From contig NW_020653333.1 of assembly GCF_003589595.1 (NCBI RefSeq), positions 1,327,603-1,391,602 on the forward strand: a DNA stretch of 64,000 nt, read 5' to 3'. The first letter of the stretch is position 1, and each line of letters begins with the position of its first letter. The notes beneath the pieces are model-generated. The model saw nothing but the letters and a program-made list of their open reading frames with translations, ran no database searches and was not told the origin of the DNA. Below are positions 18,986 through 28,119 of the stretch, one piece after another. This stretch comes from Hyposmocoma kahamanoa. Lineage: Eukaryota; Arthropoda; Insecta; Lepidoptera; Cosmopterigidae. The position numbers and the translations under genes are program-made.

Positions 18986-19097
18986 TAAGATTTTAATTGT
19001 TAATAAAAATATTTCGGACTGATATTGGTATTATATTATAATTAAAGACAGATTATTGAAATAAATTACAATAGTTACTTCGGGCACACCATGCGGA

Positions 19098-19310
19098 GTG
19101 GAAAATACTCTCTCTAAAAAAATCTATGGTCACAGAAGACGCCGCCGACGAAAAACAGCGTGGCTTCCAATATGTCGCTTCCAATATGTATGCATGTATT
19201 CAGACAACAACAGAACAACATACAACAACAACAACAGAACTCTTCCGAGTCTTCCGGGCCGCAACTTCACGGGCCCAAATGGCTATAACGACAGACAACC
19301 TCCGGTAAAT
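19098..19310 (+). other. CAA-rich stretch with three overlapping frames
   Basis: CAACAACAGAACAACATAC and further CAA runs give a glutamine/asparagine-rich frame (QQQNNIQQQQQNSSESSG) and two other open frames. CCTCCGGTAAATA at 19300 could be a 5' splice site. The signal may be an opa-type coding exon or only a CAA microsatellite. Nothing decides between them. Confidence 0.25.
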
Positions 19311-19315
19311 AAAAG

Positions 19316-19420
19316 CAAGTTACACGGGACTTGTCAACGTTTAAAACTCAGAGTGGCACTGCACTGATGGACAGGCGTGACCAGGCGCACCGTCCCGTCA
19401 CTTTATATCGTAAAAAAGAA
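19316..19420 (+). repeat. Rep-A internal-deletion fragment
   Basis: CGGGACTTGTCAACGT jumps to CTCAGAGTGGCACTGCAC, then GATGGACAGGCGTGACC and CGTCCCGTCACTTTATATCG. About 80 bp of the middle is deleted. Confidence 0.75.
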
Positions 19421-20288
19421 TATCATAAAACAAATGTACTTTGTTATCACTGCTTCTCGCAACTTGAACCACACAAAAATCTTCGTTACCGTTGCGTCCC
19501 ACGCGTGGGCCGATACGTGATGCCCATTTGGTCGCACACCGCGTGCAGCGTGCAATGCGCATCTAATAACTGTGCTATTCTCTGTAGTATATCGATCTTT
19601 ATTATTATTTCTAATATTACGTTTCTGTTGGCGCCGTGGTATTACGCGGCAATATTCTACGGTCTATTTGAACGAATGGAGAATGGAATTCCGATGCTTA
19701 TTTAATGAAATGGTAATGATGAATGACGTACCCCAACATCAAATACATTAACGGAAGAAGGAACCGAATAAAGAAAATTAGAATCGTAGCAAGTACAGAT
19801 ACGTAATAATTGACAGGGAGAAAAGCGTTACATATGAATAATGTAGTCCACATTCACACATACAATTACCAAGTATATATCGAGAGATCCTAGAAAAAAC
19901 CCAATAAGCGTGTTATCGTTTTTCTTTTTATGATAAAATCGCGCTTTCGACCATGGAGGTTGAAATATCATCATCGTATCATATCATCAATAACAACAAT
20001 CAGTCGTATTTCGGTCTGCTGCACGAGATCACCGACACGTGGGATGTGGCCTCCACTGAAATAATCCAAATTGTTTTACGAAAAAAAAAACGGGTAATTC
20101 CATTGAGCCTTACTAGCAGCTTGAGGCGATTAGATTTCTGTGGCGTGTTCCTTGTAGCACAGATGCAGAAGGCGGTCGCCGGTTTTTGAATCTGAGTCCC
20201 TGACCCCAGCCGACTGTGCCATTGCCGGGGAATACCGTCTCCCACTTTAAAAAATTTAAAATGTATCTTTTAGGCCATGGAAAAGGCG
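19421..20288. other. No recognised feature; ORFs considered incidental
   Basis: A 124-codon ORF (19331-19705) starts inside the Rep-A fragment and has no domain pattern. Frames of 78-121 codons at 19953-20478 lie on both strands and overlap each other and a Rep-B copy. Confidence 0.35.
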
Positions 20289-20447
20289 AGTGTCTAAAAT
20301 AGAGAATAATAACATATCGCGGGTGCCATGGACACACACATAGACAACCAGAAGGTATACCCAAATGCACGAGAGAAATAATTGTAGGCCATGTAAATAT
20401 TTCTCCCAACCCGGGAATCGAACACTTATCGGTGACCGTTCTGCGAC
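20289..20447 (-). mobile_element. Rep-B SINE, degenerate
   Basis: On the minus strand: a tRNA-like head with GGTCACCGATAAGTGTTCGA in the region of the B box (damaged), then TTCCCGGGTTGGGAGAAAT, CCTACAATTATTTCTCTCGT, TATGTGTGTGTCCATGG. The A-box region CGTCGCAGAACGG is altered and the TTA tail is lost. It abuts the serine-coding tail of the LINE fragment at 20448. Confidence 0.8.
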
Positions 20448-21245
20448 GGAGGCGACGATGACGATGATGCATGCACACCTAAATAATGCCTATATAGATT
20501 TTAAGACTTTCGTGGTTATTCGCTAAATGATTATCAATAATATCAGGTTTCTTACCACGGTATGACTTCTTTTTATTTTCCCGATATTTCGGAACGGTTG
20601 CACGCTCCATGGTCACGGGTTGATTGGACGGCGGCAGATGACAGCTTTAAGAGCAAACATATCTGTCTACCCTCTTACGCAGTCGACGACTACCTTCATC
20701 ACGATTTGTTGTGGCGTTACGATTGTCACTCACTTTTTTCACACAAAACCACACTCACTGTATCCACACGCGAAACTGAACTCGAGGTGTTTTTGTTTTT
20801 ATTACTGCACGCACTAAGGACCGGATTCCATGCACTGGACAGTTTAAAACCATCATCACGGTTAAATTTTTTGTACTTCGTGATCTCGACCAACCAAGCG
20901 GAGCGTGCAACCGTTCCGAAAGATCGGGAAAATAAAAAGAAGTCATACCGTGTTAATAAACCTGATATTAGTGATAATCATTTAAATGATGCCTATTCAC
21001 TCTCGCCTTAAAAAGGCCCAAGTTATAATGTTTAGGGAATAAACCAGCATGCAAAAAATTCCACTCCATAGCCGTTCGCTACATAAATGTGGAAGCGTAA
21101 CATTTCGTGGGAATATTTGGAATATATACAACATACGGATGGAACCCCAGCCTATCTCTAGCATCAGGGGATGATGGAAAGGTGAAGACAGAATCAAATC
21201 GTGCAATTTCATCGCACGCTCTCTGTGATACATCGGGAACTTTCG
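20448..21245 (-). pseudogene. Jockey-like LINE 3' end split by a foldback
   Basis: The right part (20984-21245) reads on the minus strand RERAMKLHDLILSSPFHHP, then (shifted) FHPYVVYIPNIPTKCYASTF, a stop, RTAMEWNFLHAGLFPKHYN and LGLFKARVNRHHL. The left part (20448-20493) holds the following tail with CATGCATCATCGTC. Removing Rep-P (20494-20983) and one copy of its flanking repeat joins them as in the 10.03 kb copy. It contains an internal stop and a frameshift. Confidence 0.85.
20494..20983. mobile_element. Rep-P foldback, ~84 bp arms, 13 bp target duplication
   Basis: The left arm (20525-20608; AAATGATTATCAATAATATC, CCCGATATTTCGGAACGG, TTGCACGCTCC) and the right arm (20900-20983) are inverted with about 4 differences in 84 bases. 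AAATAATGCCTAT at 20481-20493 and AAATGATGCCTAT at 20984-20996 flank it. The left side has ~30 extra bases (GATTTTAAGACTTTCGTGG), also found with Rep-E at 13.39 kb. A 149-codon ORF runs through the element, but its two ends are inverted copies and it shows no domain. Confidence 0.85.
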
Positions 21246-21525
21246 TAGAATGACTTAGTTATCTAACTCCTTAGTAAATTTTTTATTGTTATTTTTATGG
21301 TGGAATCCAATAAGCAGATTTATGAATGTAAGTTACAATGGATAATGAACTTTACAGAGTGGAGAGACGAATGTCTTTCAAAGAAATTGTAATTGTATTT
21401 TTCATTGACGTCATTATGTTTCGACGACATTTCGTGTTCATTCATATTTTTTGTAGTTATACTATTTTGTCACTTGGTGGATAAAAATGTAAAGGAAAAT
21501 GTGACAAAAACTATATGAAATTTTC
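21246..21525. other. No recognised feature
   Basis: Contains an imperfect inversion ATTTTGTCACTTGGTGG / AAATGTGACAAAAACTAT near 21465-21515 just before the ORF at 21526. Confidence 0.35.
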
Positions 21526-21708
21526 TTGATTTGTAATGTATTGCCAGCTCAAGAAAATTTGAAACTATTATTAGCTTTGGAGGAATACAGAAGGGATAAG
21601 TTTAAGAATTGTGCTGAACAATCTTATACCACTAGATCTGTTAACAATAAAGAATATATTGTACCTACAACTATAAATTACTTTGGTCAAAGAACTAGAA
21701 ATTATTGA
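21526..21708 (+). CDS. Candidate small exon or ORF of unknown function
   Basis: A 60-codon frame outside all repeats found here. It includes ENLKLLLALEEYRRDKFKNC and EYIVPTTINYFGQRTRNY before a stop. Its even, hydrophilic composition with charged residues spaced as in a helix looks more protein-like than its neighbours. A TTTCTTGATTTGTAATGTATTGCCAG-type run, T-rich and ending in CAG at 21546, could be a 3' splice site, making this a terminal exon. No family is recognised. It may be chance. Confidence 0.3.
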   Translation: MICNVLPAQENLKLLLALEEYRRDKFKNCAEQSYTTRSVNNKEYIVPTTINYFGQRTRNY

Positions 21709-21963
21709 ATACCTGTCTTGGTTACCTATCAGAAGTCCGAAATGACATTTCCAGAAATAACGTTAGCTCGAATTTTCATAACCTCGAAAGTAATTTTGAG
21801 AGGAAAATGCTTACCTTACTTAACCTAACCTAACCAAACTTAATCGTGTCTTTGCGATAAACATCCAACATATCCTGAAAGAACAACGGTTTCGGGGTAA
21901 TGAAATTTCGAACAAATGTTATTTCGGTAAAAATAAATTCGAGTTTGTGATTGGTTAGCCACT
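21709..21963. other. No recognised feature
   Basis: Contains TTACTTAACCTAACCTAACC near 21812, a short CCTAA-like run that is too brief to call telomeric. Confidence 0.4.
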
Positions 21964-22066
21964 TACCCTTCAAAACCAGAACGCAGTAATGTTCACATTA
22001 CTGGTAGGTAAGGCGGTAGTAATTACCTGTGCGTACTCTTTCACGAGGAGCTCCAATGCAACTACA
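21964..22066 (-). repeat. Rep-A 5' fragment
   Basis: CTTACCCTTCAAAACCAGAA, CGCAGTAATGTTCACATTAC and TTTCACGAGGAGCTCC are the first ~100 bp of Rep-A, reversed. Confidence 0.8.
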
Positions 22067-22070
22067 AAAT

Positions 22071-22262
22071 GGCATGCAAATGAGGTGCACGAAAGGAGCC
22101 TGCCCCCACGACGTACGTCGTCCACATATTCCTTTCTTGTACGCCTGGGCAACAATTGGCGAGTACGTTACGCCCCGATTGGCAAATCCTTTCACAAAGA
22201 TGACAAGCTTTATAGTGTATGCCATCGATCGAAGGCAAAATGGCGTTTATTACACCGACAAA
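22071..22262 (+). repeat. Rep-M copy
   Basis: GTGCACGAAAGGAGCCTGC, TTCCTTTCTTGTACGCC, GGCAACAATTGGCGAGTAC and ACAAGCTTTATAGTGTATGC align with 37885-38000 and 38500-38560. Several 61-95 codon ORFs on both strands overlap here and are explained by the repeat. Its class is unknown. Confidence 0.7.
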
Positions 22263-22609
22263 ATCCTATTATTTAAAAACAATGACCCATTCGGAAAGGT
22301 CAACACGTAAATAAAATTATATACCGATTGCACATTTGAAGCGAGCAAACTAAGAAGATCAAATTTTAATGACATTGCTTTACGACGTATTTAAAATGGA
22401 AGTGGATAGCCCCAGTTAAAATGTATGTTTATTTTCACCACAGATTGTCGCCCGCATAAACACGAGTGTCTCGAATGTGTAGATAATGGGTATGATGACT
22501 TCTTTGTTGAGGTTTTATTAGATAATGGCGCCAGTTAGACATAGCTACCTCAATTGACTCGACTAGCATTTTGTCAAGGCTGCAGCTATGAAGAGTGTAT
22601 GGACCTTTA
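22263..22609. other. No recognised feature
   Basis: AT-rich spacer before a Tc1-like element. The 67-codon minus ORF is incidental. Confidence 0.4.
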
Positions 22610-22611
22610 TA

Positions 22612-23010
22612 CAGGGTGTAACCGTTAAGAATGGGCATTATGCGATTATTCTGTAAATATAAGAGCTATCAAAAACCTTTAAACTGATATCAAAAGTACG
22701 TTACCTAATGAGTTAAAACGACATTAATAACTTTTTAAAATAAAACTAGAAATATCCAAAATGTTAACCAATATATCCAAATATAACATAATATCCAAAA
22801 TGTAAACGCCCATCACAAACATTTAAAATGACATTCGTACAGAGGCTTTAGTATCTAACAAGTGCTTTGAATTTTTGGAAAAAGTTTGGATATTTTCTAT
22901 TTCCATTTTTAAAAAGTTATTAAGTTGTTTTTCTACTCTTTAGATAACGTTTTTGACATCTCTTATATTTACGGAATAAAAGTCTGGGCACATTTAACAA
23001 TTACAACCTG
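22612..23010. mobile_element. Tc1/mariner-like MITE with very long inverted ends
   Basis: CAGGGTGTAACCGTTAA at the left faces TTAACAATTACAACCTG at the right, each flanked by TA (22610-22611, 23011-23012). Inversion continues inwards: TCTGTAAATATAAGAG / CTCTTATATTTACGGA, and CATTAATAACTTTTTAAAA / TTTTTAAAAAGTTATTAAG, for more than 130 bp each side. It is 399 bp and non-coding. TA duplication plus CAGGGTG ends fits a Tc1/mariner-type non-autonomous element (family knowledge). Confidence 0.85.
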
Positions 23011-23148
23011 TATATGTCACTACTGAGGACGGGACTTACCTAAAACTCAATTCACATTGCCGAGAAACGGAATGAAAGCGAATATTTGTAACCAAAGTAT
23101 AATGAACTTCACTTTAATTGCATAACGTTAGAAACTAGTAGAGTTTCT

Positions 23149-23425
23149 AGCAGCAGTAGAACTCCTTGTGGGAAGTACAGCCACCTCACCTGTTACTGCC
23201 GCCAAGCCGTAATGGGAACATTACTGCGTTCCGGTTTTAAAGGGTAAGGGTGCTGGTGAAATTACAGGCACATGGGATTTGTCGACTTATGTCTGAGGGT
23301 GACAGGCTTAGTGGCAGTGTGCCTAAGATCCTTGCGATTTAATGCTGTGTGTGGCACTGCAACTGTCTTGGACAGGCGAGTCGCTTACTACCAGGCGCAC
23401 GATTTGTTTGTCACTTGGCATCAAA
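23149..23425 (+). repeat. Rep-A copy, near full
   Basis: Starts AGCAGCAGTAGAACTCC and ends GATTTGTTTGTCACTTGGC. A ~20 bp gap removes AGAGTTCGTCCAGG near the 5' end. A 60-codon frame MGFVDLCLRVTGLVAV that recurs in other Rep-A copies lies here. Confidence 0.9.
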
Positions 23426-24178
23426 GTCTCGGGAATTCCCGTAGCTACCGTATCGTATCTAGTTTGTACGTTACACGGTTGACATACAGTTTCCGTTTAT
23501 TATATTATGTACAATCGTTATAAAATTTCGCTTCAAATTCCGTTCAGCATAGTAAATTGACGTAAATTGAGCCTAGAAGAAGAGAATCTAAGCTGTAGTC
23601 CTCATAGAGGGTCCATTGGTTGAGGCGTGACTTAGAAGAGACACCTCTGATATGCAATTCATGAAGAAAGCACCATCTACAGTATCCTGGTTACACGTAA
23701 CATGTTAACACGTAAAAAATGTTTACACGTAAAATGTTAATAGTCTGCTATTACTGACTGTACGCGACGCGTAATTTACATACTGCGTACCATTCGTACA
23801 ACAAGGGTTTCTTTATGGATTAAGTAGGCACAAAGGTTATAAACCCTGGTAACGTATCGCACCTTTGGTATAATAAGGCCACATTTGCAAAATCACAACT
23901 TTTCAGGAGAAAGGTTCAAAGATTCTACGCACGAAATTGGTCGATAACTTTTTATGCTTAAAAAGGTGAGGTATAAAACATCAATATACATCATTTGTTT
24001 CATGTACTTCTTACTATTATTATTTTTACGACTTATTATATAATAACTTATTAAATAATAATTACTATTAAATAATAATTACGACTTACTATATTATATC
24101 ATATACTTCTTATTATTTTTACGACTTTCACATAATATGTCATATTATGATAAAATCACTTTTGACGTATGATCTTTA
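23426..24178. other. AT-rich stretch with a local duplication
   Basis: CTTCTTACTATTATTATTTTTACGACTTA-type sequence near 24005 recurs at about 24103 (CTTCTTATTATTTTTACGAC). No gene signal is seen. Confidence 0.5.
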
Positions 24179-24304
24179 GGCTTGGTTCAGATGGACGCAA
24201 GCGTCGACGGGCTGTGACTCTCGTTGAAACGTTCGAATGACGAGAGGTAATGCGCGGAAGGCGCAAGTACTAGCAGTGAACATAAAGCGTGGTCATCTGG
24301 GGCC
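24179..24304. mobile_element. Short MITE with TTA duplication
   Basis: GGCTTGGTTCAGATGGACGC at the left is roughly inverted as GCGTGGTCATCTGGGGCC at the right, and TTA flanks both ends (24176-24178, 24305-24307). It is 126 bp and fits the PIF/Harbinger TWA target rule (family knowledge). Confidence 0.7.
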
Positions 24305-24462
24305 TTAGTGTAAATATTCCAATATGGAAACTTAACTATCGCGTTTCCGTTAAGATTTTAATTTAAACCTTTTAAATACATGATTAAGATCTAAATAAAA
24401 ATCTTAAGGCAAACGCGGTAGTTACGTTTGAGTTACAAAATTACACTCAGGCCTCAGAACAG

Positions 24463-24641
24463 TGCCTCTACCAAGAGATTACAGTGACAGCTATTGCTAG
24501 CGACTGCGTAAAATGTTTGTATACAAAACGTTGTTTCTTCTCGTAACCGCTAGAGGCGCTGTATAATATGCCATACAAACTTATGAAGTAATTTACGTGG
24601 TCGCTAGCGACAGCTGTCACAGTAAACTCGTGGTAGAGGCA
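24463..24641 (+). mobile_element. MITE Rep-Q copy 2
   Basis: TGCCTCTACCAAGAG faces CTCGTGGTAGAGGCA, and ACAGTGACAGCTATTGCTAG faces CTAGCGACAGCTGTCACAG. It is 179 bp, identical in length to copy 1, with the same interior (ATGTTTGTATACAAAACG, GCTAGAGGCGCTG). The ends are better preserved than in copy 1. Confidence 0.9.
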
Positions 24642-25186
24642 ACAGGTGCACTGTCAGTGCCTATAATTCTAAACGTGCGGTGAATCGCGTTTTGAAGAAT
24701 TTCCTCCGAACGTAGCGGTACCGCACGTACATAGATAGGGTACGAAAGTATGTAAAATGTATCAATATGCGCGATTTGAGGACGAGCGTTAAGTTTTTGT
24801 CATCTGAACTAAGACTTATTGTACCATGTGTACGATATTTTAATTCAGCAGTAAAATGAAAATAAAAAAATTAAAAGATCGATTTTGTTTAAGGTTAGGA
24901 ATGTAAATGCTTGTGTAAAGATAAACAGAAGAGGCTGCGCGAAGCCAAGCAACGATAACTGTAAATATTGCGAAATTTGCGCCCGCGCCTAGCATGGCGC
25001 CTGCTCGCGGTGAAACTATTTTAAGACTTGGATTATTGTCCTTTGGATATTTCGTCCTTGGAATCAATTAGGTATGATATGATAAGTAGGTATTCTATTT
25101 TATTTAACGCCTTTTGTAGTTTTGTAAGCGTGATTTCTGAGATTTGTTTACATGAATAGTAAAGTGTCAGACAAAACACACTAATT
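24642..25186. other. No recognised feature
   Basis: A 75-codon minus-strand ORF (24840-25067) without recognisable motif. Otherwise spacer. Confidence 0.4.
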
Positions 25187-25490
25187 TAGTAGCAGTACGG
25201 CTCCTTGTGAAAGAGTTCGTCCTGCAGAGTACTGCCACCTTACCTGTTTCTGCCGCCAAACAGTAATGTGAACATTACTGCGTTCCCGTTAGGAAAGGTA
25301 AGGGGCTGGTGAGGTTCAGCCATATGGGACTTGTCAACTTATGTCTTAAGGTGACGGGCACCATGGCAGTGCCCCTAAGATCTTTGCGATTTATAGCTCT
25401 GAGTGGCACAGCAACTGTTATAGATAGGCGTGTCGCTCACCACCAGGCGCACGACTTATGCGTCCCGTCATTTGCTATTGAAAAAAAACC
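25187..25490 (+). repeat. Rep-A, full length
   Basis: Extends from AGTAGCAGTACGGCTCC to CGTCATTTGCTATTGAAAAAAAACC. All blocks are present. At ~303 bp it serves as a reference copy. Confidence 0.92.
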
Positions 25491-26260
25491 AGGACTCAAA
25501 CTAGGGAAATCCCAGTACTATGAGTACCAGAGTAATGGAATTCACTCTAGGGCACTTCTCAGAACACCCAGACCGGAATTAGTTTAGAAAAAAACATTTC
25601 CCAATTTAGCCTTATCTAGAATCGACCACAAGATCTCTACATACAATTGATTGCATGTGGTTTTGTCTAATAGATTTTTTTTGTAATTGTTAGTTAAGTG
25701 TCACCATGGCAATTGATATGCAATACTTGATTAGGGCCTTGATTTTTTTTTTATTATACTAGAACACCAAATTTTATTTGTATACCTTCATTTGAATATT
25801 TTGTCAACGCGTACTCTATGTAAAAATTTTATAATACCTTGTATTTCTCGCTAAGTGAATTTGTATCTTTTGAGAAACAAATATTTTAAACCACAAACTA
25901 ATACGCAGGAAATTTATAGAATAATAGATAAATAATGCTCCTTCAATTTCTTGTTTTTTTTAAATAATAAGTCATAAATTTTTCGTTCACACCCAGCGAT
26001 TGCTATATGTTTATAACAAACTAGGACTGAGCAACTACAAGTGCATTTGCCTGATAAGAATGCAGTAAAACGATCTCGAGTTCAACGAACGATAGAACAT
26101 GTCGAAAATAATCGTTCGATTTTTCTATAGAGACGTTCGAGGGTTAATGGAGTCGTCATAACGGACGTATAATAAACGATCATGAAGAAAATTTTGTGTT
26201 ATCTTGCTTTTACCGATCTCCCGCTTTGTTGAACGCTTCTTTTAAAAGATAGATGAGACG
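25491..26260. other. AT-rich stretch, nothing recognised
   Basis: Poly(T) near 25671 and 25748. Contains AACGATCTCGAGTTCAACG and a nearby ATCGTTCGATTTT with no clear structure. Confidence 0.45.
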
Positions 26261-26483
26261 TTAAAGGCCGATTCATGTTGCACCGTTTACATTTTTACAA
26301 TTTTAGTGGCTCGAGAATCCCTTTTAAGTAGTAAATTATACTTGTGCTAGGGATTCCCGCTTATCCTTATTCTAAACAATATCCAATTATGATCGAGTGA
26401 TTGAGTTTAAGTAATACAGGCTTCAATTTGTAAAAAGGACAAAGAAAAGAAAATTAAAATTAACAAAAGATGATTTTTTTTTT

Positions 26484-26685
26484 AACGCACACACTATACA
26501 TAGCCCCGCACTAGGGAAACCCTGTGTCGCGGGTGCCATGGACACACATATAGACAAACACAAATTACACCCAAACTCACGAGAGAAATAATTGTAGGCC
26601 ATACAAATATTTCTCCCGGCCCGGGAATCGAACCTGGGACCTCTGCGTGGCAGTCCGGCATGGTAACCGTTCGGCCACGGAGGCA
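26484..26685 (-). mobile_element. Rep-B SINE nested in the Harbinger-like element
   Basis: On the minus strand: TGGCCGAACGG and GGTTCGATTCC boxes intact, body TTATTTCTCTCGTGAGTTTG and CACCCGCGACACAGGG, end GTGTGTGCGTTAAAAAAAAA. AGATGA is found on both sides (26468 region and 26693 region), a plausible target duplication. Its tail is A-rich instead of (TTA)n. Confidence 0.92.
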
Positions 26686-27293
26686 GTTAGGCAGATGATG
26701 AACTGAGAGAGTGAGTGTATGTGTATGTGGGTGAAGTGTGTTATTTGTGTGTGTGGTGGTGTGTTTGAATGAACAGGGTGTACGTGGGTTTGCAAGTTTA
26801 AAATATTTATATCAAATATCTATTAAATATCTCAAGTCAAATATCTATATATACTTTTGAAGGAACTTCATAGACCGGGCGGAGTCCATTTCACAGCCGA
26901 GCCACGGTGTCGAATATTTCTTCCCAATTTCAACCCGGCCCGATCGCGACATGTCATAATATGAATGCATTCATATTTTCATCGCTCTCACCCCGCGCGG
27001 TCGAAGAGAGCAGACTTCGCGGTGGCCGCTGCGCGGTCGAATAGCGGAGTCCGTGGCGGCCGCCGCCCAGCGACCGCGCACACGTGTTCAGAGACCAAAC
27101 TGTCATGGTAAAATAGGCTCTATTTATTTAGCTATTAGCTGGAAGGCACTAGCTTGTCTTTTGTCTACGCGGTCGCCCAGTGGAGTCCGCTCTTCGACCG
27201 CGCGGCGACCGCGCAAAAACTTTCCCCTCGTGTGTCTCGGCGCGTAGGGTAGTCAACATTGGACAATAGTGTAGTGGACAACACAAGCGCAAA

Positions 27294-27443
27294 ATGGACG
27301 ACGAAAATTTATTAGAATGTGTGCGCATGTACCCTGTGCCTTATGATATGACTCGTCCGAAGTGTTTGGATTAAATGCACAAAAATTTAGTTTGGAAAAC
27401 AATATCAGCCCGGCCGGCGCACGGTGGAAACGACACGGTGTAA
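27294..27443 (+). pseudogene. MADF-domain N-terminus remnant
   Basis: ATG at 27294 opens MDDENLLECVRMYPVPYDMT, followed by RPKCLD, a stop at 27372-27374, then in the same frame MHKNLVWKTIS and a run ending at TAA 27441-27443. The pattern L-L-x-x-V-x-x-Y/F-P-x-x-Y-D followed ~20 residues later by V/A-W-K-x-I is the first half of the MADF motif (family knowledge). The motif is cut off by the element's terminal repeat, so only a relic remains. GGACAATAGTGTAGTGGAC lies just upstream as a leader. Confidence 0.65.
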
Positions 27444-27460
27444 CGTGAATCTGCCTTTAA

Positions 27461-27548
27461 AGTTGACAAGTTCCACGTGCTAGTTTCACAAGCATCCCTG
27501 CCCTTCAAAACTGTAACGCAGTAACGCTCACATTACTGCTTGCAGAAG
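27461..27548 (-). repeat. Rep-A internal fragment
   Basis: AGTTGACAAGTTCCACGTGC, CATCCCTGCCCTTCAAAACT and CGCTCACATTACTGCTTGC are Rep-A blocks reversed. It starts exactly where the Harbinger-like element ends. Confidence 0.8.
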
Positions 27549-27666
27549 ACAAAACCTCAGGATACCTCATTTTGCGCTTTTTAGTATAGCAGTCTAGGCA
27601 AAATTAAAAATCGTGATTACTGAATCACAACTACTTTATATGTATGTAGAGCAGAATTATGATTTA

Positions 27667-27893
27667 GAGCGGTTACACACGGCGATATATAGCAGCGATA
27701 CAAAAGTGCCTTCGTGAAACGCGACACTAGCAATTTATAGGCGGTTGCATCGATGCAAACGCGCGAGTGCGTCGTCGTGCCGTCGCTTATGTTGAATAAT
27801 TAAAAACGTGCATTGTGTGTGTGTAAATGCAGACGATTAGCGACTGCACCGCTACTGTATCGCGACTGAATCGCTGCGCTTATGTAACCGCTC
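27667..27893. mobile_element. MITE with TTA duplication
   Basis: The left end GAGCGGTTACACACGGCGAT and the complement of the right end, GAGCGGTTACATAAGCGCAG, match. Inner CAGCGATACAAAAG and GTATCGCGACTGAATCGCTG continue the inversion. TTA flanks both sides (27664-27666, 27894-27896). It is 227 bp, GC-richer than its surroundings, and PIF/Harbinger-like. Confidence 0.9.
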
Positions 27894-28119
27894 TTACATT
27901 TTTTAAACTAAATGATAATTTCAACAAACCGAGACGTGGTGACAGTAAGGACCTCATTAACTCAGCGCAACGTCGGGTTACTCGAAGGGTAGAATAATAA
28001 GTAAGAAAAAGCGAAACGGTGTTTACAAGTTTCAAAATGTAATGTTTCAAAGAGATGAATTTCAAAGAAAATACAGTTCGTAACTTAACCCTTTAAAATA
28101 TGCTCACCAACAGACCGTG

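Larger units (their letters stand above)
26261..27460 (+). mobile_element. PIF/Harbinger-like 1.2 kb element with MADF remnant
   Basis: The left end AGGCCGATTCATGTTGCACC is matched by the complement of the right end, AGGCAGATTCACGTTACACC. TTAAAG/CTTTAA flanks fit a TWA-type target. The interior is unusually GC-rich from 26880 to 27240, with inverted CCGCGCGGTCGAAGAG / CTCTTCGACCGCGCGG. Just inside the right end, a frame starting at 27294 resembles the N-terminus of a MADF (Myb/SANT-like) protein, the kind that accompanies Harbinger transposases (family knowledge). No transposase frame remains. A Rep-B SINE has inserted in the left half. Confidence 0.75.

Noticed and set aside
19331..19705. 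124-codon membrane-like protein
   Set aside because: The start lies in a Rep-A fragment, and the hydrophobic part reflects T-rich sequence.
20562..21011. A 149-codon gene
   Set aside because: The frame lies in foldback Rep-P and runs into a LINE fragment. The two ends are inverted copies of each other and no domain is seen.
21810..21840. Telomere-like CCTAA repeats
   Set aside because: Only two to three CCTAACC-like units within mixed sequence. The insect telomere unit (TTAGG)n is not sustained.
25187..25490. Rep-A as a tRNA-derived SINE
   Set aside because: Only GAGTTCGTCC vaguely resembles a B box, and there is no A box at the right distance upstream because the element starts ~25 bp before it.
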